A stretch of 64,000 nt of DNA from Tetrahymena elliotti 4EA (GCA_000231825.2 JH720322.1:682001-746000), one strand, 5' to 3'; shown: positions 29,334 to 44,200, counted from the stretch's first letter. Notes: a model not told the origin generated them from the letters alone. A program made the numbers and translations.

Positions 29334-29963
29334 ATGAAATACAGTATAATCTGTCTAATTTTGGCAATCTTTCTTTTTGGGTAAAATCTTCAGTCCTTCA
29401 AAGAATTAAAGTAATATTACAAATAAATCTTTCAAAAAAATAGTGTCCCAAAACATTTTACTCGTGCTATGTTATAAATAATGTAGAAGAGCTTGATTAC
29501 AAAAAGAAGATTCAAAATTTCAAAAGAAAACTATTTGGCAGATTAGATTAATTTAAAGGAATACAGTTTCTAACTAATGTTTTTTCAAGAGAGAAAATAT
29601 GACTCAATTGTATAATCTCTGACAATATCCTTGATCTTGGCTTCATTACTTGAGCATCATATCAAACAATTATTTTCAGATATTCATCAAAATAACCAGA
29701 AAGAGGATAAATATTTTTACTTTCTAAAGGATTAACTCTAATCACAGATGTGCTTTTAGTAATATATATATGAGCATGGTTTAATGATGCTCAAATTGAT
29801 ATAGTAACTTTTAAAAATCTTTAGAGAAATAATAATTTTACTAAATAAAGATTAAGTGTAATATATAACAAATATAACTAAGACTTAGGTTAACAATCCA
29901 ACAACAAATTTATCTCAAGAAAATTTAAAAAGGAAAGGAAGATAAGATAAGAGAGATTTATGA
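29334..29963 (+). CDS. Candidate secreted protein, unknown function (low confidence)
   Basis: Code-6 ORF of 209 aa with a good signal-peptide-like start (MKYSIICLILAIFLFGQN), then a polar helical body with no recognised domain. The stop is TGA at 29961-29963. A second + strand ORF of 102 aa (29960-30268) starts at an ATG overlapping this stop (ATGA), and further coding-looking + frames continue to about 30780. One spliced gene is therefore possible. Against this, protein-like frames are also present on the minus strand across 30030-30740, for example a start at MDLEIIDNNADPAF (near 30738). The island is less AT-rich than its surroundings. It may be a real gene, a degenerate one, or a mobile-element relic. 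Confidence 0.35.
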
Positions 29964-30780
29964 TGAAAATAGGTATTTTCAATAAGAGAGAATTAAGAAA
30001 AGAAGAATATCTAAAGACAGGAAAAATAATATTTATAATCTTTCTTAGGTGGATATAGTTGAGAGACAAATCAGAGATAATTAGTTTTCTAACTATCAGT
30101 AAATCAACATTGGTGTCAAGATCAGCTCCATCAAAAAAATGGCAAATAGAATCTAAAGAGGTTTTAGATGTTAGAAAACCTAGAATAATGAAAGAAACTC
30201 TGAGTAGCTTAAATCATTAAGAAAAATAGATCATGCTGTAAGAAGCCCTCAATAAAAAATATGGTTGACTTAACATCAAAGAGAAATAAGAGAGATATAA
30301 TAATCTATTTAGGAAAGAAATAAGATGAAATAAAGAGAAAATTCTTTATATCTCATAAGGGTTTTCATATAGGATCTTAGCATATAAACCACTTGCAATC
30401 CCCTTGCAACAGTATCTAATAGAAATAAAGAATAGGTAATGAAATCTTCTATTCACTTTTTAGAGGGGTTTGAAACTTGAAGATATCCTGGCCATAGATG
30501 AGAGTGACAGTGTTTCTAAACCTTCTTCTGGGCTCCTATATGAATTAATAATAAAATTATCAAAGATGTTCATCTCTAAAACCATTCTCTTTAGTAAAAA
30601 CTACTGTATTATTTCATATTAAATCAAGATGACATTTTATCATACTTCTTCAATTTTCTGATCTGGTCTTCAAACCAATACACATGTATGATAGAAAAGG
30701 CAGGATCTGCATTATTATCGATAATTTCAAGATCCATAAGATTGAGGCAATAAAATTATCATCTCTTATTTTATTTTAAA
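29964..30780. other. Unresolved coding-looking island, both strands
   Basis: Continues from the candidate secreted ORF. Plus-strand pieces include a 102-aa frame (29960-30268) and a frame around 30460-30660 reading GLKLEDILAIDESDSVSKPS. Minus-strand pieces include MDLEIIDNNADPAF (near 30738 downwards), NTVTLIYGQDIFKFQTPLK (about 30460-30515) and DGADLDTNVDLLIVRKL (about 30080-30145). No single frame runs through, and no family was recognised. Because only TGA terminates, chance ORFs are long in such DNA, so strand and coding status are left open. Confidence 0.35.
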
Positions 30781-32240
30781 GTTTTTATTATTTAAATTTA
30801 CAAACCTAATATAAATTACATATAAAAAAGTGGCTTAATTTATGAAATAAATAAATATTTTTTCACAGCTTTTATTTAAGTAAAAATTGTAAGATTTCTA
30901 TTTCGTAACAAATAAATTAATTTTTAAAGAGCACATAATTTTTTTTAACAAATTTATTTAATTTATTGTCATAAAATATCTTTCTTTCATCCTGTTACTC
31001 TGTGTGAAATATCTGTATTTTATTAATATTAATTTCTTAAATTTTCATATAATAAATTCTACATTAATACAAATGGAAGTAGATGAAGTAGGAGATGATC
31101 AATACAAACAAATTACTACCTAAAAAATAAAATGGGCAACCACTATTTATATAAAATATGAGTAATTATTAGAGATCGACTGAATATTTGGTTTTTGCTA
31201 AATAAATTCTGCCTAACCAAATAATTTAATATTAGGAATACTGCCAAATAGAATTAAAAAAATAAAATTTTTAGGTATATGGTTTAGGATAATAATTAGC
31301 CAAATAAAAAGTTATTAATTTTCTTATCTATTTTTTCTACCCAAATTAAAAATTTTTGCATCCAAAACCTAATTAATAATATGATCAAATTTTAGATTAA
31401 AGAATTTTTAGTATAAATATAATTCAATTTTTTTCTAATTTCACAACAAAAAATTAATATTCTCTTCTTCTCTCAATAGAATATTAAAAATCAAATAAAA
31501 GGCGAAAATATATTAAGAGTCTTCAAAAAAAAAATATAAATATATGCATTACTTCATGCTTTGTTTTTAATTTGGCTGAATTGGGGGAATAGTTTAAAAT
31601 TCATCAATTTACAAATAGTAAGATTTTTATTTTATACTCAAAATTATTTATTTACTTTCGTTTCCTCATATCGGTTGATATTGAGCTTGATTATTTAAAT
31701 TTAATCTACTATTCATATTTGGATTTTGATGATATAAAAAGAAAAATTCTATAATAAATTCACTTAATTTTGTAAGTTAATTCAAATTTAGTATTGAGTA
31801 TTCAAAGTTGAGATAAAGAGCTAAATCTTTTTAATTTTTTACATCCCTAATTTTTATCAATAAAGTGAAGTTAAATATAAAGAAGTAGATTCATTGAATT
31901 TAATTTATTCTAGAATTGTTCTATTAATAAAAGAATAAAAATAGAACCAAGATTCTTCTTTTTTTAAATTTTGGATTAGTAGTAAATTATATAAATTTAT
32001 TTCAGTGTTTATTTTCTTAATTACTTTTAACTTTGCTTTAATCTGAAAAAGATGGGATATGAAAAAATTAGAAGGATATTCTTTTTTGATTTTAATTATA
32101 GCAGAAAAACTAATAAAGAAGAAGAAGAAGAAAAAAAAGTATTTTATTTATTTGATGTTAAGGGTTCTTTAATTTAAAAATTATTAATCTTTTTGTTTTT
32201 TATAATTTATTTTAGAAACATTATTTAATTACTCTTACAA
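30781..32240. other. AT-rich spacer upstream of giant gene copy 1
   Basis: Contains a 36-codon ORF (about 31074-31184) beginning MEVDEVGDDQYKQ, too short to support. A GAA-rich microsatellite lies near 32116-32140. The last stretch (32161-32216) is similar to the sequence just upstream of copy 2. An in-frame ATG at 32052 would add 63 residues to copy 1, but this addition includes a low-complexity glutamate run and hydrophobic sequence not matched at copy 2, so I did not use it. Confidence 0.5.
32161..32216 (+). repeat. Duplicated 5' flank, copy 1
   Basis: About 56 bp that closely match 44938-44993, both ending shortly before the start of a giant paralog. The shared core reads TTCTTTAATTTAAAAATT followed by TATAATTTATTTTA. 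This indicates that the duplicated unit included part of the 5' UTR or promoter. Confidence 0.7.
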
Positions 32241-35200
32241 ATGCTTTAAAAAACAAACAATTTAAAAAATAATAGAAACAATTAGCAAGTTAGTTATCCA
32301 TTTTTATTAAAGAATGGATTTGAATCAGTAATTAATTCAAAATAAGTGAATGAGATTGATGAAAAATAATAATTAGAAAGTCTAATTGAGAATAAGAATT
32401 TAGATTAAATTTGTAAGGATACCTTAATTTAAGTATAAACCAAGGTTAAAATTAAATTATATAAATATCTCAAAATATCAATAAGAAAAGGATAATAGGT
32501 TGAATTTTATTCACTTATTAACTTATTAAAAAAATCTAATCATTCTGATCTCTTATATGCATTAGCTTATAAAATAAAAAACTGCATAGAGCAAGTAGAT
32601 ATAACAATTATTAAAGAGATAGAAGAATTAATAAACTAAAATTCTAATATTGAAGCGAAATGCTTTTTAGATAAATAAATCAAAATTTAAAAGAATCTTT
32701 TAAATGATAAACACTATTTTAGTAATAGATTTTTTGAAGAAAATAAAAAATTCTATATTTATCAACCTAAAAGACCTTAAGCAGCTGTTACCAAAACTCA
32801 ATAGGTCAATAAAACCCATCATAAACAGAATTATTCAGAAGTTGTAGATGTTAACATATTGAATTTAACTGAAGCTTTAAAAAAGAAAAAAAAAGAAAAC
32901 TAAATAATACCCTTAGCCCAAAAAGCTCCTTAAATCATACAAGATGAGGATGGTGATGATAGAATATTTTGGAAAGGTACTTATACTAATGTCAAAATAT
33001 TATATAATATCGCAATTTAAAATGGAGTTTTGAAAGCTAATGACAAAGATAGATATTTAGTAGAAAAATTTCTTGATGGTAATGAATAATTTTTTACTAA
33101 CACCATTGAGGATATTTGGAATGGGAATAAGCTCTTTGGTAACTTTTTAACAGATCGTCTAATATCTGCTATCTATTGCAAAATTTCTAAGAAATAGCAT
33201 TTATGCTTTGATACCATTAAAAAATTGGAAAAATTCTTTGGTGGTATAGAGAGCACAACAAAATAAATATTAGGAATATCAGATCCTAAAATAATTGCAA
33301 AGAGTTTAATATAGAGTAAAAGTTTAGTAAATAAAGTCTTTTAAAATTCTGATGAACCAAAAATAATCTAAAAAATTGCTTAAGATCTCATATAAAATAT
33401 ATAAAATGGTACATTCGATACTAAATACATCAATCATGTTAATCATGTTATATAAATTCAAATATAAGAAATGAGAATAGAAGCTGCTCAAGCTTTTTAT
33501 AACTGTGCATTAAGAGATAATTCTTTGTTAAGTTAGAAGAGCATTGAACTCTTAGAGAAAAATCTTAATGATGAAGATGCTAAATTTCATGAATTAATAA
33601 TTAAAATACTGTCATTAAAGAAGAATTTAGAGGTAGACAAAACCATGTTTTTGTAATGTTTATGTGATTTAGAATAAAATAAGAATACTGAATTGGCTAT
33701 TTCATTTATAGTTAATTAAACTAAAGATAGTAAAAGAGTTTAAGAGTTATTTAATGATGACATAAAAGCAAGGTTAATAATGATATTGTTTTAGTAAAAT
33801 ATTAATGACAAAATAAAAATTCAATGTTGTGAGGCAATTAATAACTATCTTGTATGTGTTTGGAGTAAAGGTTTGACTGATTAGGAGTAAATTAATTATT
33901 GTAGATTGATTTTAAATACAGAAACTTAATAAGAACTTAAAGATAAAATTTTGAAGTCATTGCTACTTACATCAGAAAAAACAAAATTATCTCAAACAGT
34001 AATTTTATTATTAGTAGATAAATTTGAAACATTCAATGATGATTATACTGTTAGACTGGTAATCTTAGTATTAGGGAAGGCTGCCTAAAGTGGTTCTACC
34101 ATTAATCTAGATAAATTATCAAATAAACTTTCAGATGATCACATAGCAATAATTGAAGATACTGATATAAAATTTGAATCTTAGTATAGAGAAGATACAG
34201 ATTTTCTTTCGATCTCATAAATTGTTGCTAAAATATTTGTTGATACATAGCCAAATGAAAACATTTCAGAATCTGGAATTTTTAGCTTGGTTCAAGCTCT
34301 TAATAGTATTAATTAGTAAACAAGAATATAATCAGCTAAAGCTTTATATTTATTAGCTCATACAAAAAAACTAAGTGATTCTGTATTAATTAGTATTAGA
34401 AATTATATTAGCAATAATATTACTGAGGTATCATCTTACTCTACATTAGCCTATATAATAGGAATAAATACCCTAATTATATAAAATATTTCAGTATCTC
34501 CATCTCATCTTGAATATATTTTTTAAATATCAACTTTAGACGAATTAAATATTGAAGGATAAGATTTCACAGACTTGTTATTTGAAATTATTAGTTCAAT
34601 TCTGCTGAACTGGGATTTTGAAGGAATTTTAGATCAAAATGTGATTAAATTTTTGGATCATATTTTTTCTTATGAAAATGAAAAAATTCAAATAGGAGCA
34701 GCAAAAATACTCTAAAAATATACAAAAATGAAATAATAAATACCTCTTAATTTAATTTAATCAATAGAAAGTATACTTGACAAACCAGAAGCCTATTCTA
34801 TCACAATTAATGTACTTGAAAATATAATCAATAATGGCCAACCAGTTAATGAAAGATCTTTGTAAGCGTTTAGCGATATTCTCTACTTTTCAGATGATGA
34901 AACATTGAGACTTAATTCTTTAAAACTATTAGAAGTTGCTGATAACAATTAGGAGTTATCTGATGAAATATTTGTAAAATTAGAAATATAAAGATCAATT
35001 TAAAACATAAATTCTAACTAAAATGGGAGGAAAGACTCTTTTTCTTACTTAGTAACTAAAACCGAAGAAGGGTAAAAGCTACCAATCGATGGTTTCTTAA
35101 TGCTAAATAACAATATAGAGAATTATCATTCTTTATTAATTTTAAGCAATATATCTGAAAATGAATAATCGATTCCTGATTTTATAATAGAATAGCTTGT

Positions 35201-38200
35201 AGAAGAACTTAACCACTAATACCGTACCATACTAATTCAAATTTTTGCAAAAATGGCAAAAAATAATTAAAATCTACCATAAGAACTCTTACAAAAATTA
35301 GAAAATTCTTTAGAAGAAGAATTATTAACTGAAGAAGTATTGTCAATATTCGCTTATTAAATAAAATATGTTTAAAGTTTTTCAAATAACGTTGTAAATA
35401 AGATGTGTAAAATTTTCTTAACAACTAAAAATGAAAATTTATAATATGAATTACTCTTCGTTATTATCAATCTTATTGGAGAGGACAAGATAACTTAAGA
35501 TCTCATAAAAAAAGTATTAATTCATGGAATTACAAGATAAAACAATAAAATCATTATGAAAAGTATTGATGGATTTATCAAATATTCCTAATAATATAAT
35601 TTTGATAGTGAATGTACAAATTCTCTTGTAGAATTAGCAATTTAATAATCAAAAGAAGAACCTTTATATTAGGAAAACCTGAAATAATTACTTAGATCTT
35701 GTTAGCTTAATAATAAATAGTTAGCTAAATTAGAGCTAGCTAAATTAAATATTTAAAATTTTATTTTCAATTAAAGTGAATTTTTGAAGTAAATATCCAT
35801 ATTATAAAGTAAAAATCAATTGAATGAACTACTTCAATAAAATTTTGATATTTTAAATTAAATTATGAATGGTAAAGAAATTAAATTACAACAACAAGTC
35901 CTCAATATTTTACTTTAGTGTTAAAACAAGCAAGATATGCCTGATAAATTAATTAATAGCGTGGTTGTATTATCTGTCAGTACTAAAACAATTGAAATAA
36001 AAATATAATGTTAGAATTTAATCAATTTAATAAGTAAAACTGGTAAAAAACTTAATAAAGAAATTCTATAACTTGTAATTAGTGATGAAAGTGTTGATCT
36101 CCAATAAGATAAATCATAAATAATAGCTCAATATCAATAAATATAATTATAGACTGCTTTATCTTAGATGATTAATAATATTAGAGTATAAGGTAATAAT
36201 AGTGAGTTAGGAGTATTACTTAATGATATTTATCATAAATTTAGTTAGCCTTTCTTTCAATTTTGTAGTTAAGACATAGAGAATTTGCTAGACCTTTAAT
36301 TAAAATTTAAAAATTATTATGAGAGAAAGTTTTTAAAAATATTTTCATAAATTTTAATATATCATCCTTAGTATTGTTTTAACAAAAGAATTGTATCGAT
36401 AATTGAAGAAGCAATACTTTCCAGAATAATAAATGAAGATTTTATCATTATTATTAAAGCCTATAATAATGTTGTTAGATAGAAGTGTTTTCTAAACTTA
36501 GAAAAAGTATTAGATTTTTTGGTTGATAAATTACAAGAAAATGATCAAGAAAAAAACATAAATTTGGCTTTTCTTGAATGTTTAAGTAAAGCCGCAGTAG
36601 TATACAAAATAAAATAAAATTACTTATCTATCTTTGTAGCAAATATAAATAACAAAAAAATAATTGATAGAAGAGAATTAAGCTTATCATTTAAAGGATT
36701 GCTTGCCGCCTAAAATAGGGGTTGGAAATTAAGCAGTTTTAATGATTGGTGTAAATTTTACTTAAATTTTAATATTGGAGTATCAACTAATCAGGATTAT
36801 GAATTAATTGATTTAGTAATTTAATCTGAGTATGAGGATTTTAAACAGCTTCATCTTATACCTCAAAAAGAATGGAAGAGAGAAATATTGCTTTATGGCT
36901 TGCTAAAAAAATACCAATAAGATGAAAAAGATTTAATCCTTTCTCAGTTGCTCAAATTCAAAAAAGATCGCTCTAACTAAATTTTGAAATCTCTTTTAAA
37001 TGCTCAAGATGACTATGACCTATCCTTTCAGTAATTAAGTGAAATTATTTAATTTATTTAAATCATTGATCTTGAAACTACAAATAATTTGTTACTTAAT
37101 GGTGTTAATTGCCATTATCACCTTAAACTTAAGTGGATAGAGAAATTACTTTTAACAAAATTATAACATGAATTAAATCAATAATATTTAGAAAAACTAA
37201 TTTCTAAAATTTTCAATACATTTAACACTTAAGTAATTGAAAAATTGTTAAATTCAATAATAGAAATCGATAACTTCAGTGAATTTTCAGAATTATTAGA
37301 TTTTGCAGGACGAAATTTGATTGAAATTCATGATATAAATAATATCTAAAATGTTAGTGTGAATGAATTAAAAAGATCATTTGAGATATTATTTTTAATC
37401 AAACTTTTTAAAATATCAGCTAGAACTAATAAACTTCAAAAAACTAAAAAATATTTTGATCATCTTTTAGAAAGGGGATGGACTTATGAGCAACTAAATT
37501 CACTCTTTAATTAGCTTAAATCACAGAATGACTAAGAAAAAGTCTTCAAAGAAAAAACTCTCATCTAAATAATAGAAATTTTAGATGAATATAAAATACC
37601 TAAAAATAATTATTAAGAAATTTTAGCTTTGATGAAGATCGAAAATCCCATGAATTGGCTAAAAAAAGTTAATATGATTGCAGTTAAAAGTAATTTTCAA
37701 AGTGTAAGCCATGTCAAAAGTTTGAAAGAATTAATTGAAGAATTAAGAAGTTAAAATATTTAGAGCTAACTTATTGTAAATTTGTAAGATGATGTCTTAA
37801 TTAGATAAATTGAGTAAATCTAGAGCACTAGCTTAAATGAAAAAGTATCTATTTGGGATAGATAAAAAATTTTAGAATGGTCTCATTATGCTTAATCTAA
37901 TAAGGATAGCTTTAAAGATCCAGATTTTTAAATATAAGCCCTTGCTGTAATTAATAGAGCAAATTATTTGTAAACCAAATTTTATATGACAGACTCTTAA
38001 ATACTAACCTGCTTAATAATATTGAGTAGAAGCAGCTAAAAAGGAATGTTACTGTAAGTAGCTACTGGAGAAGGTAAATCTACTATAATTAGTGTACTTG
38101 CTATTTTAAATAGATTATTAGGTTAAAAAGTTGATATAATTACTAGTTCACCTGTACTTGCTGAAAGAGATGCTAAGGAAAAAGCAGGGCTTTATAATAT

Positions 38201-41200
38201 GTTTGGATTTAGTTGTGCAGATAATAATGATAAAAAATAATATTTTATGGGTGCTAAAGATTGTTATAAAAAAGATATTGTTTATGGAGAAGCTTCTTAA
38301 TTTCAGTTTGAAATTTTAAGAGATAATTACAGCTCACTTGGTACCTTAGCTGAAAGAAAATTTGAAGTAGCAATAGTAGATGAAGTTGACAGTATGCTTA
38401 TAGATGATAGCTCTAAAATAGCAAGACTTAGCTCTACTATTGCAGGCATAGATTAATTGTAGATTGTATATTACTTTATATGGTACAGATTGGTTGAAAT
38501 TAAGGATTATTTGATTGAAATAAATAATAAAATGTATTTTCTTATTGGTGAAATAAATTATGAGGAAAATAAATATATTTTAGTCTATACAGATTAAAGA
38601 GGATAAGAAAAAAAGATATCAGATTTAAAAGGCTATATTTAATAGAATTAAGATATAAGTGAGATCGGTTATTTCATTGAAAAAGATATTTTCACATTTA
38701 TCAAAGAAAATTTAGAGATATATATTGAAGAAATGATTGATTCAAAAAAAATCAAAATTCCCAAAAATTTTGAAGAATTTGTAAAAAAGCAGAGATCAGT
38801 ATGGATTCACAATGCTATCTTAGCATTACAATACCAAGAAAATATCCATTACATTATTCATGAGGGGCTAATAAAACCAGTAGATTATTTCAGTACTGGA
38901 ATTATTCAAAGCTCTACTCATTGGTCTGATGGTTTACATCAGTTTTTATAGATTAAGCACTCACTAAAAGTGACTTCCGAGACTTTGACAACAAATTTCA
39001 TTTCAAACATGGCTTTTTTTAAAAAATACTCTAGTAATCTAATAGGGCTTACTGGTACTCTTGGATCAGATAAATCAAAAGAGGTTTTATCTAAAGTTTA
39101 TAATGTAGACCTGATATTTATACCTAGTTAAAGAAAAAAATAGTTTTTAGAGTTATCAGAAATATCTGTTGCTAGTGAAATATAATGGCTTGAAGAAATA
39201 AAATCTTCTGCTATTAATGAAGTCTAAAAAGATAGAGGAGTATTAATTATTTGTGAAACTATTGAGGATGTGAAAAGAGTAGCAAATAATATCTAATTAA
39301 AATATAAATAAAATGCAGTGAAACTCTACACAATGAATAATATGAACCAAGAAAGAGGAATAGAAAAAATATATCCTGGAGAGATTATAATTGCTACAAA
39401 TTTAGCTGGTAGAGGTACAGATATTAAAACTGATACCATAGAATAGTTTGGTGGTCTTCATGTGATTCTCACCTTTATGCCATCTAACTAAAGGGTAGAA
39501 GAGTAAGCATTTGGTAGAACAGCAAGGCAAGGAAGATGCGGAACAGGTTAAATGATTTTATGTAATAAAATTAATAATAAAGCAACTAAAAAACTAAGAG
39601 ATAATTTAGAAGCACAAATATTAGATGAATTCATGCATAAAGAATTAAAGGCTATAGAAGTAAAAGATAAATTATTTGAACAATTTTGTAAATTAATAAA
39701 TACAATTCGTGATGACATAAGACATAATACTGGAATATTTGACAAATTTAAAAATTCAGTGATAAAAAATATTATGCCATCAGTTTATGAGATAAATTTA
39801 ATTGCGCTATTGAAGAATAGTGGTCTATGTTCTTACACATGATAAATGATAGTACTTTTCCTATTGATAAAGCGTTAGAGAGGTATTAACAGTTTAGTTA
39901 AAATATTGATTATGATTATAAAAATAAAAAAATTATAAAAAATCCTTATTATCATATTGCAATTGCATTTGATTTAGTTGTTGATGATTCTACTTTTAAT
40001 GACAATTACGAAAAAGCTATGGAACATTTTGATGAAGCAATTAAGCTAGATGAAGATTTTAGTGCTGCTGCTTTTGCAGGTAAGGCATGGCTTCTGCTTA
40101 AAGGTAGAGAAAGGATCATTGTTTCAAATAATTAGATCTAAGGTTATAAATAATAAGCCTTAGAATTATTAAAAAAGTCTTTAACTTTATTAAATGATGA
40201 AATGGCTTCTCTTTCTGCTACATTATAAATATTACAGCTTGCTAATACAGACACAAAAAGCGATTTATTTCTATAACTAGTTTATAAAACCAATATTTTA
40301 GGCTCATATGTAAATTGTTTAGAAAATACTGCAAAAGTTACAAAGTAATCACTTCTAATATTTGATATAACAATTATTTAAATAGATCATAGTTATTTTT
40401 CCAAAAGTAAAAAACTTGAATTTTTAGCAGGTACTTCATATTTTGATATGGATAAAAATAAATTAAGCGAAATTAAAGATAAGATGAATTTAGGCAAATA
40501 ATTTGAAATAACATTTAACGATTTAAGCTTAATCAAAAAAACAAAAGATTAAGCGATTGAGACTATTGAGGCTGGATTTTCTAACTTTATCTTAAATGAA
40601 GATTATAATAATATTAGCATTTATCTATTAGATTTAGATTCATAAATATTGTAATAAATGCTAAGTCCTGATATTGAAGTAAAAGATTTAAATAAAGAAG
40701 AAGCTCTTGCTTAACTTTAAGACAAATTTTTCTTTTTAAGTAGGCATCTTTTGCCTATACAATTTTAGCCTAATTCTTGTTTAATTAATTTAACGGTCAA
40801 AGATAACAATAAAGTGCTATGTGAACATAATAATTTGGAATTAAGTAAAGTAATTGACATTATTAAAAACAATTAAAATGATGGATCAAGTTTTAATTTG
40901 AATTTCAAAAATATAAATGAAATATCTAAATCTTTAAACTAAGAACTTTCAAATCAAGCATTAATCTTAGAGTTCCAAAACTTAGATCTAAATGCAGTTA
41001 GAAAAAAGATAGTTGATATAAAATATAATAATATAAGTATAGAAATATATGGGAAGAAAGATTAATTGCAAGCTGTTATGAATCTATTTAAAGATCCTAA
41101 AGTTAATAAAGTTCAATTATTAAACTATGGTAAAGATAATAATATTGTAGATATATCTTATTTAGTTAAAGAAATAAATGAAAAACTTAATAAAAGTTAA

Positions 41201-44200
41201 GAAAATAGTTTTTGCTTAAAATTAGAGAATTTGAATAAAGAATAAATAAATTAAATCTTAAATGTATGTGAAAATGCTATTTTCACTATTAGCTTTAAAT
41301 ATTTAATTCCTTTTGAAAATATTAATAAATTGAGAGAAGGAAAAATTAATGTAATCTTTGATAAATTAGAAAAAAATCATTCAATAAAACTTATTTCTCT
41401 TTTAAGAAAATAAAATTTAGATTTCAGTTTAAAATTTAAGAATTTAAGCTATGATTAGTTTAATAAATTAATCTAAAATGCGTAATTAGACCAAGAGAAT
41501 ATTGAAATAACTAAAATTAGAAATTTAAATTAATTGTTTAATAATGAAACTTAATTAACCTTAGAATTATCAGAATTTGCTTTAAGAGGAATTTATTATT
41601 TATTTGAGATTAATGAAAAAGGATTTATCCCTTGGTTAAATGTTGGAATTATTTTTTTGTTAGCTGGTATATAAATTGGAGCAGGTATTTATTTGAAGTC
41701 TACTGGTTTTGGAGTAATGATTGGTTAGGCTTTAATTACTGAGGGGGCATCAGATATTTTGAATGGCATTAGAATTATTTAAACTAGGAAATTTAATTGG
41801 AAAGATTACATGATTTAGAAATCAATAAGCTTGCTAATATCAGCTGTTAGTTTTGGATTTTAAAGTATTAATAATCAAACTAATACTATTTATAATGCTG
41901 CAAAAACTGAAATATATGAATAGGAAGCCATCTAAATTGCTAAAAATGGCAAAATAGTAACTAAAGTTATAGCTGAAACTGGAAAAAAGTTAATGTAATT
42001 TAATTAACTTAAACAGGCTGCATTTGAGATAGGTGAACATGGAGTAAGAGAAGTATTAAACAATATTTCACATTCTTTATGTAATTTAGGAATCGAGTAA
42101 TTCAAACCATAAATATTTGGATTCATATAAAAATAAGTTAAAAAAAAATTTTACAATTAAAATTTAAACAATTTAATTAGAAAAATGTATTGGTTAGATA
42201 ATTTAAGTAAATCCAATAATTATAACTAGAAGATACAAGATATTATTATTGAAATCACAAATCCATAAAACAGTTTTTTAAAAAGGACTTGGGAATCTAT
42301 TGGTCTTCCTTTATGTAAAGGTGTTTTGTCAGATAAAAGTTAATTAGAATCTAATTTAGGTATGTTAGTCAGAATAGGAGGTACAATAAAAGGAATTAAA
42401 GAGATTTTTATTTTAATTGATTAGATTTGTGATCAACTATTAAAAAAACTTTCATAAATTTCTTATGATGAATTAAAAATATCTTAACTTTTAAGCAAAT
42501 ACTGCCAAATTGAATAGTCTGATTCTAATTAAATTGTTGAAATATTAAAAAAGGAAGATATTATTCTTGTATAAGAAATTGATCATAAAAATAATCTTGA
42601 GTATGTTAATCCCTCAACTTATGAAATTGATTCAAATATATATTTATCTATGCAAAAATAAATCAAAAGTTTTAATGAGATTGATTTTGGTATCTATCAA
42701 AAATATAAAGATAGTGTAAATACCTTTTTAAAGTAATTGAGTGAAGGCACATCATCCATAAAAATTGAGGAAATTACTCCTGTAATAACATTAATATCTA
42801 ACTAAGTAACCTAGCAAATGATTTCCATCTTAAATTAGTAAATAATCTAACCATGGAGTAGTTATGGTATAGGTATTCTGACAGCTAAAATCTCAAATAG
42901 TATTCAAAATAATATGATAAAAAAAGAAATTATAAAAGATATAGATTATTAGAAAAAAAAGTTAGAAAATTTAAAAGAGAATGAAAATTTAACATAAGAA
43001 TAGTAGCTAGAAATAAATGAGATAGAAAATTATATTTAAAAAAGATATGATGAACTAAAATAATAACAAACATACTCAAAATAGATTTAAGGTGAATTCA
43101 ATAAATAAATTAATCATTAAAACTAGAGAGCAAATATATCAATTACTATTAAAGAATTAGTTAGTTGTGCTAATTGCATTATTGAAGTTTTACCAAACGA
43201 ATACAAATAAGGAACTGTTTTTAAAGATATTTTATCACTTCAATAAATTTATACTATGGATTAGATATTAAAACCATTTTTAAATATATTCTGGAAAATC
43301 ATCTAAATTAAAATAGATAATATTTTAGAATTAGAGCAAAAAAGAACAAGTTTGTATAAAAAAACTGAAAACATAAAAATTTCAAAAGATACTATTAATT
43401 TAGCCAGTTTAATCTATGAAGAAGATTATTAGTAAAAAATGGAAGAAAAGGGTTTTAAAGTAATTTAAAAAATTGATAGTTGGATAACTTAAAAATATGG
43501 TATAGTGGCAGCATTTATATAAAAAAATCATAAAATATATATAGCTACTTAAGGAACTAATTTAAAAAACATACAAACAATACTAGCTCAAATCATATTA
43601 GACATCAAAATTGGTGTTGGACTTTCTAATGAAGAAGCTATTAACGCTTTTAGTGATTGGATTTTAAGGGCTATACATAATCTAAATTTAGACTAAAGTC
43701 ATATAGAAGGGGTTGGACATTCTTTAGGGGGATATTTAATTATATCTGCTGCTATAAAAATAAAATAATTTTTTCAAAGAGTAGTGAGTTTTGATTCACC
43801 TAGACTAGAAGATAAAATGATAAATAAGTATGGTGAACCTAATTTTGAAATAATTAACTTTTAATCATCAATAATTGGTGTTATTAATTATAATTCTGAT
43901 CATAAAAATATAAAATTGATATAAATACCAAAATCCAATTAAAATGAATTAGAAAAACTTGAAGAAAAAAATTGTTTAGATTTCTTGAAATCTTTCTTTT
44001 TTGATGTTTGTTAAATTATTTTCTTAAACTAATTAGGATAAGATATATGTCAAAAAGTATTTTAGTTTATTTGCTCAAATGTCTTTAAAGAAAAAGGAGA
44101 GTTTTTGAAGATATATGAGAAAGCAAGTGAATATTTTTCATTCTTAATAACAAATTACAAATGTCACATAATGGAATATATTGAAAAAAACTTGGATTAA

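Noticed and set aside
31074..31184. 36-codon ORF starting MEVDEVGDDQ
   Set aside because: Too short and isolated, with no splice partner or homology that I recognise.
32052..32240. Upstream in-frame ATG as start of giant gene copy 1
   Set aside because: The added 63 residues are low-complexity or hydrophobic and have no counterpart at copy 2, whereas the ATG at 32241 aligns with the copy 2 start.
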